DNA of 64,000 bases from Streptomyces sp. CNH099 (GTDB lineage: Bacteria; Actinomycetota; Actinomycetes; Streptomycetales; Streptomycetaceae): the NCBI GenBank assembly GCA_000514715.1, contig AZWL01000011.1, positions 100,506 through 164,505 on the forward strand, given 5' to 3'. Made by a program: the position numbers and the translations under genes. Shown here in pieces: positions 17,119 to 26,054 of the stretch. The notes below the pieces were generated by a model. The model saw only the letters and a list, made by a program, of their open reading frames with translations. It was not told where the DNA came from and did no database searches. Position 1 is the stretch's first letter; each line of letters opens with the position of its first letter.

Positions 17119-18012
17119 CTATCGCCTCCGCAGGAAGGCGCTCGTCGAGGCGACCCCCACCAGCTCGAAGGCGGTGTCCCCGGCGAGGTACTCGTCCGCC
17201 GCCTGCTGCACCCCCGGCCACGTGCGGTCCCCGTAGTCGTCCACGACCACCACACCGCCCGGCGCCACGATCTCCTCGACCCACTCCAGGTCCGCGCGCA
17301 CCCCCGCCGCGGAGTGGTCGCCGTCCACGATCACCGTGCCGTACGGCCGGTCGGACACGGCGCGGCGGATGTCGGGGTCGCCGGAGAACCCGCGGTGCAG
17401 CCGGATCCGCTCGGGCGGCACGCCGGCCAGTTCCAGATTGGTCCGCACCACGGCCTCGTTGACCGGCGTGCCCGTGGGGTCCGCGGGGTTGGCCGTGCCC
17501 GGCTGGAGCTGCACGTCGGCCAGCGGGTCCACGATCGTCAGCGAGCACCGCCTCCCCATGCGTGCGAACTGCCGGGTGAGCGCGGAGGAGAACAGGCCGA
17601 AGAGGGTACCGATCTCCAGCACGTCGTCGTTCGGCGGGCGGAGGAGCGGCGGGACGGTGAGCTTGCCGAGGATGTTCGGCGCGCCGCCCGCGATGCGGCC
17701 GACGCCCCGCAGCTCGACCTCGACCAGCGTGCGGAACGCGGCCACGACGTACGGACGGGCGTCCCGCTCGCCCGTCGCGGCCTCGACCTGCTCGACCACG
17801 GTGTCGACCGACCCCTTGGTCGGCATCCGCTGCTTGCGGCCGTCCTGCCCGCCGAACAGCAGCTCCAGCGTGTAGCGGGCGACGCGGGCCTCCCGGAGTT
17901 CCTTCTCCATCGCGTCGACACGCGCGCGGAGGTCGTGGTCGGCGGTGCCGGGCCTGCGGACCGCGCGCCCCACGCGGCGGCCCAGGCGTTCGATTCGACG
18001 GATATGCGACAT
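17119..18012 (-). CDS. Class I SAM-dependent methyltransferase (Methyltransf_24 type)
   Basis: This 297-residue protein has an N-terminal basic and coiled segment (about 1-60), then a SAM-binding core: DDVLEIGTLFGLFSSALTRQ (motif I), SLTIVDPL (motif II), and YGTVIVDGDHSAAGVRADLE with VAPGGVVVVDDYGD. This is the arrangement of the Methyltransf_24 family, which includes sugar and antibiotic O-methyltransferases. The target is unknown. Pairing with the GH114-like gene suggests a cell-envelope or polysaccharide substrate, but this is inference. The ATG at 18012 has GGAG at a suitable distance; an ATG at 18063 is a possible longer start. The gene is divergent from the LacI gene. Confidence 0.8.
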   Translation of the reverse strand: MSHIRRIERLGRRVGRAVRRPGTADHDLRARVDAMEKELREARVARYTLELLFGGQDGRKQRMPTKGSVDTVVEQVEAATGERDARPYVVAAFRTLVEVELRGVGRIAGGAPNILGKLTVPPLLRPPNDDVLEIGTLFGLFSSALTRQFARMGRRCSLTIVDPLADVQLQPGTANPADPTGTPVNEAVVRTNLELAGVPPERIRLHRGFSGDPDIRRAVSDRPYGTVIVDGDHSAAGVRADLEWVEEIVAPGGVVVVDDYGDRTWPGVQQAADEYLAGDTAFELVGVASTSAFLRRR

Positions 18013-18199
18013 GCCCCGCACTCCATCAGACGCACGGGAGACGCGGCGAGGGCGGGACAGCATCACCACGGCCCCGACATGAAGAGTTAATCTCCCGCTC
18101 ATACGACCCCGTGGAGTGTCCCGGCCCGCGGCACGGTGTCCGCACACCCCCGGAACGTACCTAGAATCGACCGCATGCGCGGCGGGTGGAGGGAGCGGC

Positions 18200-19273
18200 A
18201 TGGCGCGGCAGCGACCGGGTGACTCCGGGGCGCCCACGATGCGCGACGTCGCCGACCGCGCCGGGGTGAGCACGATGACGGTCTCGCGCGTGCTGAAGGA
18301 CGACGCCCGCGTCAGCGAGGCCACCCGGCGGCGCGTCCTGGCGGCCGTCGACGCCCTCGGCTACCGGCTCAACGCGACCGCGCGCAGCCTGCGCCTCGGC
18401 GGCAGCGGCATGATCGGGCTGATCGTCACCAACCTCGCCAACCCCTTCTACTCGCGGCTCGCGCTCGGCGTGCAGGAGGTCGCCTCGCAGCACGGGCTGA
18501 GCATGCTGCTCAGCAACACCGGCGAGGAGTTGGAGCGGGAGCGGGGGCTGGTGGAGGACCTGGCGTCGCGGCAGGTCGCGGGCATGATCGTGGTGCCGGC
18601 GGGGGGCAGCCACAGCCACCTCACGCCGGCGGCCCTGCGCGACATGCCGGTGGTGCTGGCGTCCCGGCCGCCGTCGGGGATGGCGGCCGACTGCGTACTC
18701 GTCGACGACTTCGGCGGCGCCCGGGACGCCACGGCAGAACTCATCGCCCGCGGCCACCGCAGGATCGGCTTCCTCGGCAACCCGCCGGCCATCCACACCG
18801 GCGCCGAGCGCTACCGCGGCTACCGCGCCGCCCACGAGGCGGCCGGGCTGGAACCGGACGACCGGCTGGTGCGGCGCGGGCTGACGGACGTGGCGACGGC
18901 GGAGCGGGCGGCGCGGCGCCTGCTGGCGCCGGAGAGCCCGGAGAGCCCGGGGAGCCCGGCGAGCCGGGAGGGGCCGCGGGAGCCGGCACCGGACGCCCCC
19001 ACCGCGCTCTTCTGCACCAATAACCGCCTCACCCAGGGCGCGATCCGCGCCGTCCGCGCCCTCGACGTGCCCGTCGCGCTCGCCGGCTTCGACGACTTCG
19101 ACCTCGCCGACATCCTCGGGATGCCGCTGACCATCGTGTCGTACGACGCCGACGAGATGGGCCGGCAGGCCGCGCGGCTGCTCGTCGACCGGATCAACGG
19201 CGGCCCCGCCGCCTCCCGGCCCCCGCGGCGGACCGTCCTGCCCACGCACGTGATCCGCTACGGGCCCGAGTGA
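18200..19273 (+). CDS. LacI-family transcriptional regulator
   Basis: This 357-residue repressor has an N-terminal helix-turn-helix (TMRDVADRAGVSTMTVSRVL) and the hinge helix ATARSLRLGGSG. A periplasmic-binding-protein-like sensor domain follows (MIGLIVTNLANPFYSRLALG, GMIVVPAG, RRIGFLGN, VALAGFDDFDLAD). It probably binds a sugar effector. A low-complexity insertion, PESPESPGSPASREGP (about 252-267), is unusual for the family and probably a surface loop. The ATG at 18200 is preceded by GGAGGGA at 18187-18193. Its target may be the divergent methyltransferase/GH114 pair, 190 bases away, but no clear LacI palindrome was found there. Confidence 0.9.
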   Translation: MARQRPGDSGAPTMRDVADRAGVSTMTVSRVLKDDARVSEATRRRVLAAVDALGYRLNATARSLRLGGSGMIGLIVTNLANPFYSRLALGVQEVASQHGLSMLLSNTGEELERERGLVEDLASRQVAGMIVVPAGGSHSHLTPAALRDMPVVLASRPPSGMAADCVLVDDFGGARDATAELIARGHRRIGFLGNPPAIHTGAERYRGYRAAHEAAGLEPDDRLVRRGLTDVATAERAARRLLAPESPESPGSPASREGPREPAPDAPTALFCTNNRLTQGAIRAVRALDVPVALAGFDDFDLADILGMPLTIVSYDADEMGRQAARLLVDRINGGPAASRPPRRTVLPTHVIRYGPE

Positions 19274-19277
19274 CCGG

Positions 19278-19300
19278 CGGGGCCCCGGACGCGGGCCCCG
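19278..19300. terminator. Bidirectional hairpin between LacI and I36 genes
   Basis: CGGGGCCC (19278-19285) and GGGCCCCG (19293-19300) form a perfect 8-bp stem with a 7-base loop. It lies in the 39-base gap between the two convergent genes. Confidence 0.6.
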
Positions 19301-19312
19301 GCGCGGGCTCCC

Positions 19313-19699
19313 TCAGCAGGACATGCCGTTGGGCTCGTCGATCTCGACCGAGCTGAAGAAGTCCCGGAAGGACGAGAAGAAGTTGCCCTTGCCGCCGGGG
19401 CTGGTGACCGCCATGCAGCCGGTGTAGTCGGCGTCCGACCACAGGTTGATCCGGTGGTCCGTGCGGTTCCAGTCCGACTTGGCGCGGTCGTCCATGCCGA
19501 GGGCGGCCAGGTCCGGGGTGTCGTCCTGGATCGCGGCCATGTCCCCGGTGCCGTCCAGGCCGGAGAACAGGCAGTAGTGGTCGGCCGGACACCGCTCGTA
19601 GCCGTCGGCCACCGCCTGGGCGGACGCGCCCGGCGCGGCCAGCAGGGCGGCGGCGGCCGCGGCGGCGGTGACGAGGGCGGCGTGCAGCTTCTTGGTCAT
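19313..19699 (-). CDS. Secreted peptidase inhibitor, family I36-like
   Basis: This 128-residue protein has a signal peptide ending ASAQA (about residue 28). The mature domain starts CPADHYCLFSGLDGTGDMAA and includes WSDADYTGCMA, with three or four cysteines. This is the small beta/gamma-crystallin-like pattern of I36 inhibitors such as the Streptomyces metalloproteinase inhibitor. It likely protects secreted or mycelial proteins from metallo- or serine proteases. The ATG at 19699 is preceded by GAGGAGAGA; a longer upstream reading frame lacks a signal. The target protease is not identifiable here. Confidence 0.75.
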   Translation of the reverse strand: MTKKLHAALVTAAAAAAALLAAPGASAQAVADGYERCPADHYCLFSGLDGTGDMAAIQDDTPDLAALGMDDRAKSDWNRTDHRINLWSDADYTGCMAVTSPGGKGNFFSSFRDFFSSVEIDEPNGMSC

Positions 19700-19800
19700 C
19701 TCTCTCCTCGGTGGGGGCAGAGCCCGAACGTGGCGGCAGAAACCGAACACCCCGCCGCCCCCGGGCGTCCCGGGGCGGCGGGGGGCAGGGGGCGGGCCGG

Positions 19801-20715
19801 TCAGTCCAGAGCCTCGAACGCCTTGACCAGCGTCCGCTGGAGGTCCGTGATCTGGTAGTACGACCCGAGCTTGTAGTACTCCTCCTTGGACGTCAGCGTG
19901 AACCCGTACACGAGGGTGCGGTTCTCGCCGGCGTAGGCGTACGGGGCGGAGTTCGCGTACGTCGTGATCTGCGTCTTCTCCGGCTCCGACGTCGTCGGGG
20001 CCAGCGTCGGGTCGACGCTGATGACGGCGTAGGTGATGCGGTCGACGACGTCGGAGTCGTAGCCCAGCGTCGGGTACACCGCGAACGAGCCGGTGGCGAA
20101 GTCCAGCGCCATGTCCGTCGGCTCCACCAGCCCCATCTCGCTGGCCGTCGACTTGACCTCCTCCGGCGTGAGGTGGTCGGCGTTCAGGTCGCTGAAGTAC
20201 AGGTTCACCTGCCGCTTCGGGTAGTCCACCGAGACCATCTGGACCTTGTCCAGGCCGTAGCGGGCGAAGAGTTCGGCGTTGGCCCGCGCGCTCTCCGGCA
20301 TCGACGGCAGGTCGAGCAGGGCGGTCAGCGGCTGCGGCTCGTTGGTCGGGAACGAGGCGTAGGCCTTCTTGAAACCGGTCGTGACCATGCCGTCGATGGC
20401 GTACATCCCGAGCGGGAATCCGTCGCGCAGTTCCGCGAGGAGATTGTCGACCGGGTGGTTCTCCTTCTCGGTGAGGCCGCGCTCCAGCGCGGTCGTGAAC
20501 GGATCGCCGTGGTCCGTGGGCACCGAGATACTGAAGTCGAGTTCCGTCGAGCGGCGGCCACCCGCCATGGAGAAGACGATGACGGCGTCCGCGAGCGCAT
20601 CCTGGTACGCGGTCAGAACCGGCCAGATCTTGTCGCGGGCGACGGGCACATTCAGCAGCCCGGCCGCTTCCTCCATAGCGGAATAGACACGTTCGACGTC
20701 TTTAGCCCCGGACAT
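19801..20715 (-). CDS. NphB/CloQ-type ABBA aromatic prenyltransferase
   Basis: This 304-residue soluble enzyme should transfer a prenyl group (C10 or similar) from a prenyl diphosphate to an aromatic acceptor. From memory of the NphB sequence, it matches almost end to end. It opens MSGAKDVERVYSAMEEAAGL, has STELDFSISVP with Asp60 (NphB Asp62), GFKKAYASFP with Lys117 and Tyr119 (NphB Lys119 and Tyr121), FARYGLDKVQMVSVDYPKRQ, NLYFSDL, and a C-terminal SKEEYYKLGSYYQITD. Length is within three residues of NphB (307). The ATG at 20715 is preceded by GGAGGA. The prenyl donor could come from the divergent IspH-prenyl synthase fusion. The aromatic substrate is unknown; no polyketide synthase lies in this window. 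Confidence 0.92.
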   Translation of the reverse strand: MSGAKDVERVYSAMEEAAGLLNVPVARDKIWPVLTAYQDALADAVIVFSMAGGRRSTELDFSISVPTDHGDPFTTALERGLTEKENHPVDNLLAELRDGFPLGMYAIDGMVTTGFKKAYASFPTNEPQPLTALLDLPSMPESARANAELFARYGLDKVQMVSVDYPKRQVNLYFSDLNADHLTPEEVKSTASEMGLVEPTDMALDFATGSFAVYPTLGYDSDVVDRITYAVISVDPTLAPTTSEPEKTQITTYANSAPYAYAGENRTLVYGFTLTSKEEYYKLGSYYQITDLQRTLVKAFEALD

Positions 20716-21555
20716 GGAATCCTCCGCATATCGATCACGAGCGACTATGGGGGCCAGGTCAGAATCACCGACGCCGTCGAAGAGCGTCTCGTCGGCGCAT
20801 CGAGGAGCGTCAACCGTGGCCGCTACCTGCTGCTCCACTGACCCGAGTATTGGCGAGCCGGCTTGCGCGGGACTGTACGACCGCTTGGCGCCGGCTTGGC
20901 GGCACGCCGGAGCAGCCGCACCCACCTGCGGATTTCTGCGCCGGCGCGGCACGCGCGGAAAGAGCGTAGCGGAAAGCCGCGCGGACGGGCCCCGCCGGCA
21001 AGCGGGCCGGCCGCCCGCCAGCCAAAAGATCAACGGGTACGGCGCGCCCTGGCATTATGTACCGGCCGCCACTCCCCGCGGGAGACCCAAGTCGGCACCA
21101 ATTCAATCCTCAGTGCCGCACAAGTCGCCTGGCAGATGCTGATCCGGTGCCAGGCGCACGCCGACGCGCCGCCGGCTTTCGTGCAGGTTTGTCCGTCAGC
21201 TGTCCGGAACTTCGTTCCAGCAGGGGAAGGGGCGACACGTGAGGGTTGCCGCGGCGTACGCGCCGCATTGCACACGGCATTCCACACGCCTGACCGGCCG
21301 TGCCGCCGGAGCACACGAATTCCCCGGCGCCGCGGCGCACCGGACCGGCCACCGCCGCCCCGGCCCGGAACCCGCCCTCTCAGCCCCGGTGCGCCACCGC
21401 GCGAACCGCGCCGAGCCCCCGACCGAGTCCCGGTGATCGCCGGTCCCCACCCGTACGTCCGTGCGGGTGTCCACGCCCGCGCGGGAACCCCCGCAACCGA
21501 TCCGATCCGCGTCGGCCGCGAAGATGTTCCGTACGAAGGATATTGAGAGGCGAAC
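20716..21555. other. 840-bp divergent intergenic region, prenyltransferase / IspH fusion
   Basis: No frame here has both a ribosome site and a recognisable protein. The part nearest the prenyltransferase is lower in G+C than the rest. A short inverted repeat CACCCG / CGGGTG lies at 21448-21469, and TTCCGTACGAA with GGATAT lies just upstream of the IspH start. The region is long enough for two regulated promoters; I see no recognisable operator. Confidence 0.4.
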
Positions 21556-23652
21556 ATGCCAACTCCCCGAGGCAGGGTCCTCCTGGCCGAACCCCGCGGC
21601 TTCTGCGCCGGCGTCGACAGGGCGATCGAGATCGTAGAGCGTGCGCTGGAGATCCACGGCGCGCCGGTGTACGTGCGCAAGCAGATCGTGCACAACGAGC
21701 ACGTGGTACGCGATCTTGAGGAGCGCGGCGCGGTCTTCGTCGACTCCGAGACCGAGGTGCCCGAGGGCGCGGTGTGCATCTTCTCCGCCCACGGCGTCTC
21801 GCCGCAGGTGCGCGACAACGCGGCGGGCCGGCAGCTGAACGTGATCGACGCGACCTGCCCGCTGGTGTCCAAGGTGCACCAGGAAGCGCGGCGCTTCGCC
21901 CGGGACGAGCGGACGCTGCTGCTGATCGGGCACGCGGACCACGAGGAGATCGAGGGCACCTACGGCGAGGCGCCGGACCGCACGGTCATCGTGGAGGACG
22001 CGGAGCAGGCCCGGCAGGTGGAGCTGCCGGAGGGCACCCAGGCGGCGTTCCTGACGCAGACCACGCTGTCGGTCGACGACACCTCGGAGATCGTCTCCAT
22101 CCTGCGGGAGCGCTTCCCGGGGATCGTGGGCGCGGGCAGCGAGGACATCTGCTACGCCAGCCAGAACCGGCAGAACGCCATCAAGGCCATCGCGGCGGAG
22201 AGCGACTTCGTCCTCGTCATCGGCTCGGTCAACTCCAGCAACAGCGTGCGGATGGTGGAGGTCGCCGAGGCCCTCGGCACGCCCGGCAAGCTGCTCCCGT
22301 CCGTGGACCATCTCGACCCGAGCTGGCTGGAGGGCGTGGAGACCGTCGGCGTCAGCTCCGGCGCGAGCGCGCCGGAGCTGCTGGTGGACCAGGTCATATC
22401 GCGTCTCGCGGAACTGGGCTACGGGGAGGTCGACTCGGTCGTGACCGCGAAGGAGAACGTGGTGTTCCGTCCGCCGGCGGGTCTGGAGCGTTCGAAGAGC
22501 GAATCGAAGAACGAGGCGAAGAACGAGGCGAAGAACGAGGCGAAGAGCGGGCGGGCGGGCACGGGTTCGGACGCCGCGGGCGACGTGGGTGACGCGGGTG
22601 ACGCGGGCTCCGGCGACCTGGACAAGGCCACGAAGAAGCTCCTCTCCCGGGTCACGACCCGCATCGACGACCTGCTGACGGCGGAACGCAAGCAGTGGGG
22701 CGACGTCGACGCCCGCATGATGCAGCCGATCGACGTGGTCGCGCGGCTGATCGCCGCCGGCGGCAAGCGGCTGCGACCGACGTTCTGCATCAGCGGCTAC
22801 CTCGCCGCCGGCGGCGAACTCGACGGCTCGGTGGCGGAGGACGCGGTCGCCTCGGCGGGCGCCGCCCTGGAGCTGCTGCACGCCTTCGCCCTGATCCACG
22901 ACGACGTGATGGACAACTCCCCCACCCGCCGCGGCCGCCCGACCGCCCACATGGAGTTCGCCGGCATCCACGCCGAACACGGCTGGGCGGGCGAGGCCCG
23001 CCGCTACGGCGAGGGCGTGGCGATCATCGCCGGCGACCTGGCGTTCGGCTACGCCCACACCGTCACCGAGAACCTGTCGGGCCCGGCGCGGAAGGTGTGG
23101 AACCACCTCGGCACCGAGATGATCGTCGGCCAGCAGCTCGACATGGCCCTGGCCGCCGAACTCGCCCCGGACCCGGACCTCGCCCGCTACGTCGCGGTCT
23201 GCAAGTCGGGCCAGTACACGATCCACCGCCCGCTGGCCCTGGGCGCGACGATCGCGGGCCGCGACGACCTGCACCCGGCCTTCGAGGCGTACGGCGTGGC
23301 GGCCGGCGAGGCGTTCCAGCTCCGCGACGACCTCCTCGACGCCTTCGGCGACCCCGCGGTCACGGGCAAGCCGGCGGGCCTCGACCTCAGCGAGCACAAG
23401 ATGAACCTGCTGCTCGCCCTGGCCGCGACGAAGGACGCGGAGGTGGCGCGGCTGGTGGCGGACGGCCAGAACTGGGACGCGGAGCTGCTCCACGAGGCGC
23501 TGCTGGCGTCCGGGATGCGGGAGGAAGTGGAGAAGCGCATCGACCGCCTGGTGGAGACGGCGCACAAGGCGCTGGAGAAGGCCCCGCTGGCGCCGGGCTG
23601 GCGGGAGCGGCTGGGCGAGATGGCGGTGCGGGTGTCCTACCGGGACCGCTGA
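21556..23652 (+). CDS. Fusion of IspH (HMBPP reductase) and a polyprenyl diphosphate synthase
   Basis: The protein has 698 residues. Residues 1-310 are a full-length IspH, the iron-sulfur enzyme that makes IPP and DMAPP. The three cluster cysteines are Cys17 ([10 protein letters not shown]), Cys101 ([11 protein letters not shown]) and Cys199 ([13 protein letters not shown]). EIEGT carries the likely catalytic Glu133, and [10 protein letters not shown] and SSNSVRM are present. Residues 311-358 are a Lys/Glu then Gly/Asp linker, including NEAK repeated three times. Residues 360-698 are a trans-prenyl synthase with GGKRLRP, a first Asp-rich motif DDVMD (449-453) with Phe five residues upstream as in C20-type enzymes, RRGRPT, and a second motif DDLLD (591-595). 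One protein would thus make and polymerise C5 units. The ATG start has GAGAGG at 21545-21550. I know of no such fusion in this family. Confidence 0.93.
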   Translation: MPTPRGRVLLAEPRGFCAGVDRAIEIVERALEIHGAPVYVRKQIVHNEHVVRDLEERGAVFVDSETEVPEGAVCIFSAHGVSPQVRDNAAGRQLNVIDATCPLVSKVHQEARRFARDERTLLLIGHADHEEIEGTYGEAPDRTVIVEDAEQARQVELPEGTQAAFLTQTTLSVDDTSEIVSILRERFPGIVGAGSEDICYASQNRQNAIKAIAAESDFVLVIGSVNSSNSVRMVEVAEALGTPGKLLPSVDHLDPSWLEGVETVGVSSGASAPELLVDQVISRLAELGYGEVDSVVTAKENVVFRPPAGLERSKSESKNEAKNEAKNEAKSGRAGTGSDAAGDVGDAGDAGSGDLDKATKKLLSRVTTRIDDLLTAERKQWGDVDARMMQPIDVVARLIAAGGKRLRPTFCISGYLAAGGELDGSVAEDAVASAGAALELLHAFALIHDDVMDNSPTRRGRPTAHMEFAGIHAEHGWAGEARRYGEGVAIIAGDLAFGYAHTVTENLSGPARKVWNHLGTEMIVGQQLDMALAAELAPDPDLARYVAVCKSGQYTIHRPLALGATIAGRDDLHPAFEAYGVAAGEAFQLRDDLLDAFGDPAVTGKPAGLDLSEHKMNLLLALAATKDAEVARLVADGQNWDAELLHEALLASGMREEVEKRIDRLVETAHKALEKAPLAPGWRERLGEMAVRVSYRDR

Positions 23653-23654
23653 CG

Positions 23655-23725
23655 CCGCACGGACACCGCTGAACGCGCCCTCGCCCGGGCCGGCCGATAG
23701 CCGGGGCGGGGGCGCTGCCGTGCGG
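23655..23725 (+). terminator. Compound hairpin terminator after the IspH fusion gene
   Basis: CCGCACGG (23655-23662) pairs with CCGTGCGG (23718-23725). Inside, GCGCCCTCGCCC (23675-23686) pairs imperfectly with GGGCGGGGGCGC (about 23704-23715). Confidence 0.6.
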
Positions 23726-23828
23726 GGGCGGCTGCGCGGGTGCGCGGGGCCGCGGGTGCGCGGGGGTGCGGGGGTGTGCGTACGCGCGGCATCGCCGGGG
23801 GCTGCCGGAGCGTCCCGGGCGCCGCCCG

Positions 23829-24347
23829 CTAGTAGTAGCCCTTCGTGCCGTCGACGGTCTCCCGTACGAGGTCCGCGTGGCCCGCGTGCCGCGCGGTCTC
23901 CTCGACGAGGTGGAGGAGGATCCAGCGGAGGTTCGCCTTGCTGCGGGGGAGGCCGGGGTGGCGGGCGACGTCGTCCAGGGAGGCGGCGGCCACGATCTCG
24001 TCGCTGCGGGCGCACTGGGCCGCGTAGTCGGCGAGCAGCTGCGCCAGGGGCACGTCGCCCGGGTACCAGTCGGCGTCCTCGTCCGCGGACTCGTCGAAGG
24101 CCGGGTTGGGTGTGCTGTCGCCGTCGAGGAAGATGACCTCCAGCCAGGTGTGCTCGGTCCACCGCATGTGGGCGAGGAGCCCGGCCATGGTCATCAGCGG
24201 CGAGGTGGGGACGACGGGGCGGCGCGCGTCCGCCTCGCTCAGGCCCTCGCACTTCCAGCGCAGGATCTTGCGCTGGAGATCCAGCCAGCCGGTGAGCGCG
24301 GCGCGTTCGTCTGCGAGGAGGGGAGGGCGTTCGAAGATATGCGACAT
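23829..24347 (-). CDS. DinB-superfamily (DUF664) metal-binding protein
   Basis: This 172-residue four-helix-bundle protein carries the usual DinB/DUF664 histidines: LLAHMRWTEHTW in the second helix and ILLHLVEETARHAGHADLVRE in the fourth. Actinobacterial members include mycothiol-dependent thiol transferases and detoxification enzymes. The particular reaction here is unknown. The ATG at 24347 (MSHIFERPP) is a typical family start. It converges on the IspH fusion. Being in the prenyl locus could be chance. Confidence 0.82.
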   Translation of the reverse strand: MSHIFERPPLLADERAALTGWLDLQRKILRWKCEGLSEADARRPVVPTSPLMTMAGLLAHMRWTEHTWLEVIFLDGDSTPNPAFDESADEDADWYPGDVPLAQLLADYAAQCARSDEIVAAASLDDVARHPGLPRSKANLRWILLHLVEETARHAGHADLVRETVDGTKGYY

Positions 24348-24402
24348 GCCTGCGGACGCTAGCGGGCCCGGCCCCGGAATGTCGCCGGATTTCCCCGGGC
24401 GC

Positions 24403-25101
24403 TCACCCCGCCGGCTTCTGCGCCATCACCACCACCCCCGGCCCCGTCTGCCCGTCCCCGGGCAGCCGCAGCTCCGCCACCGGACGCAGCCCGGCCCGCT
24501 CGATCAGGTCCGCGTACTGCTCGGGCCGCCACCGGTGCGTCGTCCACCGGACGCCCGCGCTGCCGTACGCCTCCGTACGCACCACGTCCTTGTCCCCCGT
24601 GTGCGTCCCCGTCAGGAAGTGCCCGCCCGGCCGCAGGGCGCGCGCGAACAGGGCCAGCACCTGCGGCAGCACGTCACGCGGAAGGTTGAACAGCGACCAC
24701 CACCCGAGCACCCCGGCCAGCGACCCGTCGGCGAGGTCGAGGTCGGTCGCGGAGGAGACGCGGAAGCGGCACCGCGGGTACAGGCGGCGAGCGTTCTCGA
24801 CCATGCGGGGGGAGAGGTCCACGCCGGACACGTCGAGCCCGCGGTCGGCGAGGTACGCGGTCACCGTGCCGGGGCCGCAGCCGACGTCGAGGACCGGGCC
24901 GGAGTCGCCGACGGTGTCGGCGAAGGCGTCGACCGAGGCCTTGAGCCACGGGTGCCGGCGGATGTCGCCCATGCCGGTCGTCCGCACCAGGTGCGCGTAG
25001 TTGTCGGCGACGCGGTCATAGGACTCGCGCACGACGTCGAGATCGGCCGGCCGGTCGACGCGGGGCGCGCGCGGGGCGCGGAGGCGTGGTTGTGCGTCCA
25101 T
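24403..25101 (-). CDS. Class I SAM-dependent methyltransferase (small-molecule type)
   Basis: This 232-residue protein has SYDRVADNYAHLV near the N-terminus, motif I VLDVGCGPGTVTAYLADRG, motif II VSGVDLSPRMVENAR, SSATDLDLADGSLAGVLGWW, and a FARALRPGGHFLTG helix. This is the standard layout of Methyltransf_11/25 enzymes, many of which modify natural products. The ATG at 25101 has no strong ribosome site; an in-frame GTG 15 codons upstream is an alternative. The acceptor is unknown. Its position near the prenyltransferase and P450 makes a tailoring role possible, but this is inference. Confidence 0.82.
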   Translation of the reverse strand: MDAQPRLRAPRAPRVDRPADLDVVRESYDRVADNYAHLVRTTGMGDIRRHPWLKASVDAFADTVGDSGPVLDVGCGPGTVTAYLADRGLDVSGVDLSPRMVENARRLYPRCRFRVSSATDLDLADGSLAGVLGWWSLFNLPRDVLPQVLALFARALRPGGHFLTGTHTGDKDVVRTEAYGSAGVRWTTHRWRPEQYADLIERAGLRPVAELRLPGDGQTGPGVVVMAQKPAG

Positions 25102-25174
25102 CGGACCAACATAGGACAGCCCTGTGACAACGCCGCGGCGGACCAACGGCCGCCCCGGGCGGCGCCCGGCGGCG

Positions 25175-25969
25175 TCAGTCCTTGCGGCCCACGCCCGCGT
25201 AGATGCCGACCTCCTTGTACCGCGCCGGCGGCGGCATGTCCGGGCGCCAGAACGGGACCTGCACCAGGCCGGGTTCGGCCAGGGTGAAGCCGTCGAAGAA
25301 CGGCTCGATCTCGGCGTACGGGCGCAGGTTCAGACCGGCCGTCGCCTTGTTGTAGACGGCCTGGGCGTCCGTGCGGTCGTTGAAGTCGCCGGTGGCGTGC
25401 GAGAGCACCAGGTAGCTGCCGGACGGGAGCGCGTCGCGCAGCGCGGCGACGATCTCCCGGGGCTGTTCCTCGTCGGTGAGGAAGTGCAGGACGGCCACCA
25501 GGAACACCGCGACCGGCCGGCCGAAGTCGAGGACGCGGCGGACGTCGGGGTGGTCCAGGATCGTCTGCACGTCCCGGACGTCGGCGAGCACGATGCTGGT
25601 CGCGCCGGCGCCGGAGAGCAGCGCGTCGGCGTGGGCGCGGACGATCGGGTCGTTGTCGACGTAGACGACGCGGGTGTCCGGCGCCGTCTCGTGGGCCGTC
25701 TCGTGCACGTTGGGGGACGTGGGCAGGCCGGTGCCGATGTCCAGGATCTGGCGGATGCCGTCGCCGACGACGTGCCGGACGGCGCGCTGCAGGAAGGCGC
25801 GGTTGGCCCGCAGGCCGATCCGCGCCTCGGGGGCGGCCGCGACGAGCGCCTCGCCGGCCCGGCGGTCGACCTCGTAGTTGTCCTTGCCGCCCAGCAGATA
25901 GTCGTAGATCCGCGCCGGATGCGGTTTGCTGACGTCTATCTCCTCGAAGCGGAAGCCCTGTGGCGGCAC
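25175..25969 (-). CDS. DUF574-family SAM-dependent methyltransferase, copy 1
   Basis: This 264-residue protein belongs to an actinobacteria-rich methyltransferase family (DUF574). The signature ARIYDYLLGGKDNYEVDR lies near residue 18-35, RANRAFLQRAV follows, and motif I is QILDIGTGLPTSPNVHE. VVYVDNDPIVRAHA and the PVAVFLVAVLHFLTDEEQP stretch are also diagnostic. The function of the family is not established. The GTG at 25969 is preceded by GAGGAGC; a longer in-frame start at 26023 lacks this. It lies downstream of, and on the same strand as, a second DUF574 gene. Confidence 0.85.
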   Translation of the reverse strand: MPPQGFRFEEIDVSKPHPARIYDYLLGGKDNYEVDRRAGEALVAAAPEARIGLRANRAFLQRAVRHVVGDGIRQILDIGTGLPTSPNVHETAHETAPDTRVVYVDNDPIVRAHADALLSGAGATSIVLADVRDVQTILDHPDVRRVLDFGRPVAVFLVAVLHFLTDEEQPREIVAALRDALPSGSYLVLSHATGDFNDRTDAQAVYNKATAGLNLRPYAEIEPFFDGFTLAEPGLVQVPFWRPDMPPPARYKEVGIYAGVGRKD

Positions 25970-26054
25970 GCCGCGCTCCTCTCGACGACCACCACAGTAG
26001 TCGGCCGGCACCCGCTCCCCCACCGCAAACGGAGATCCCGTGGGGGCCGCGCGG

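Noticed and set aside
20741..20841. Short plus-strand frame ending RGRYLLLH between the prenyltransferase and IspH fusion
   Set aside because: It has no ribosome site, no homology that I recognise, and is not supported by codon bias upstream.
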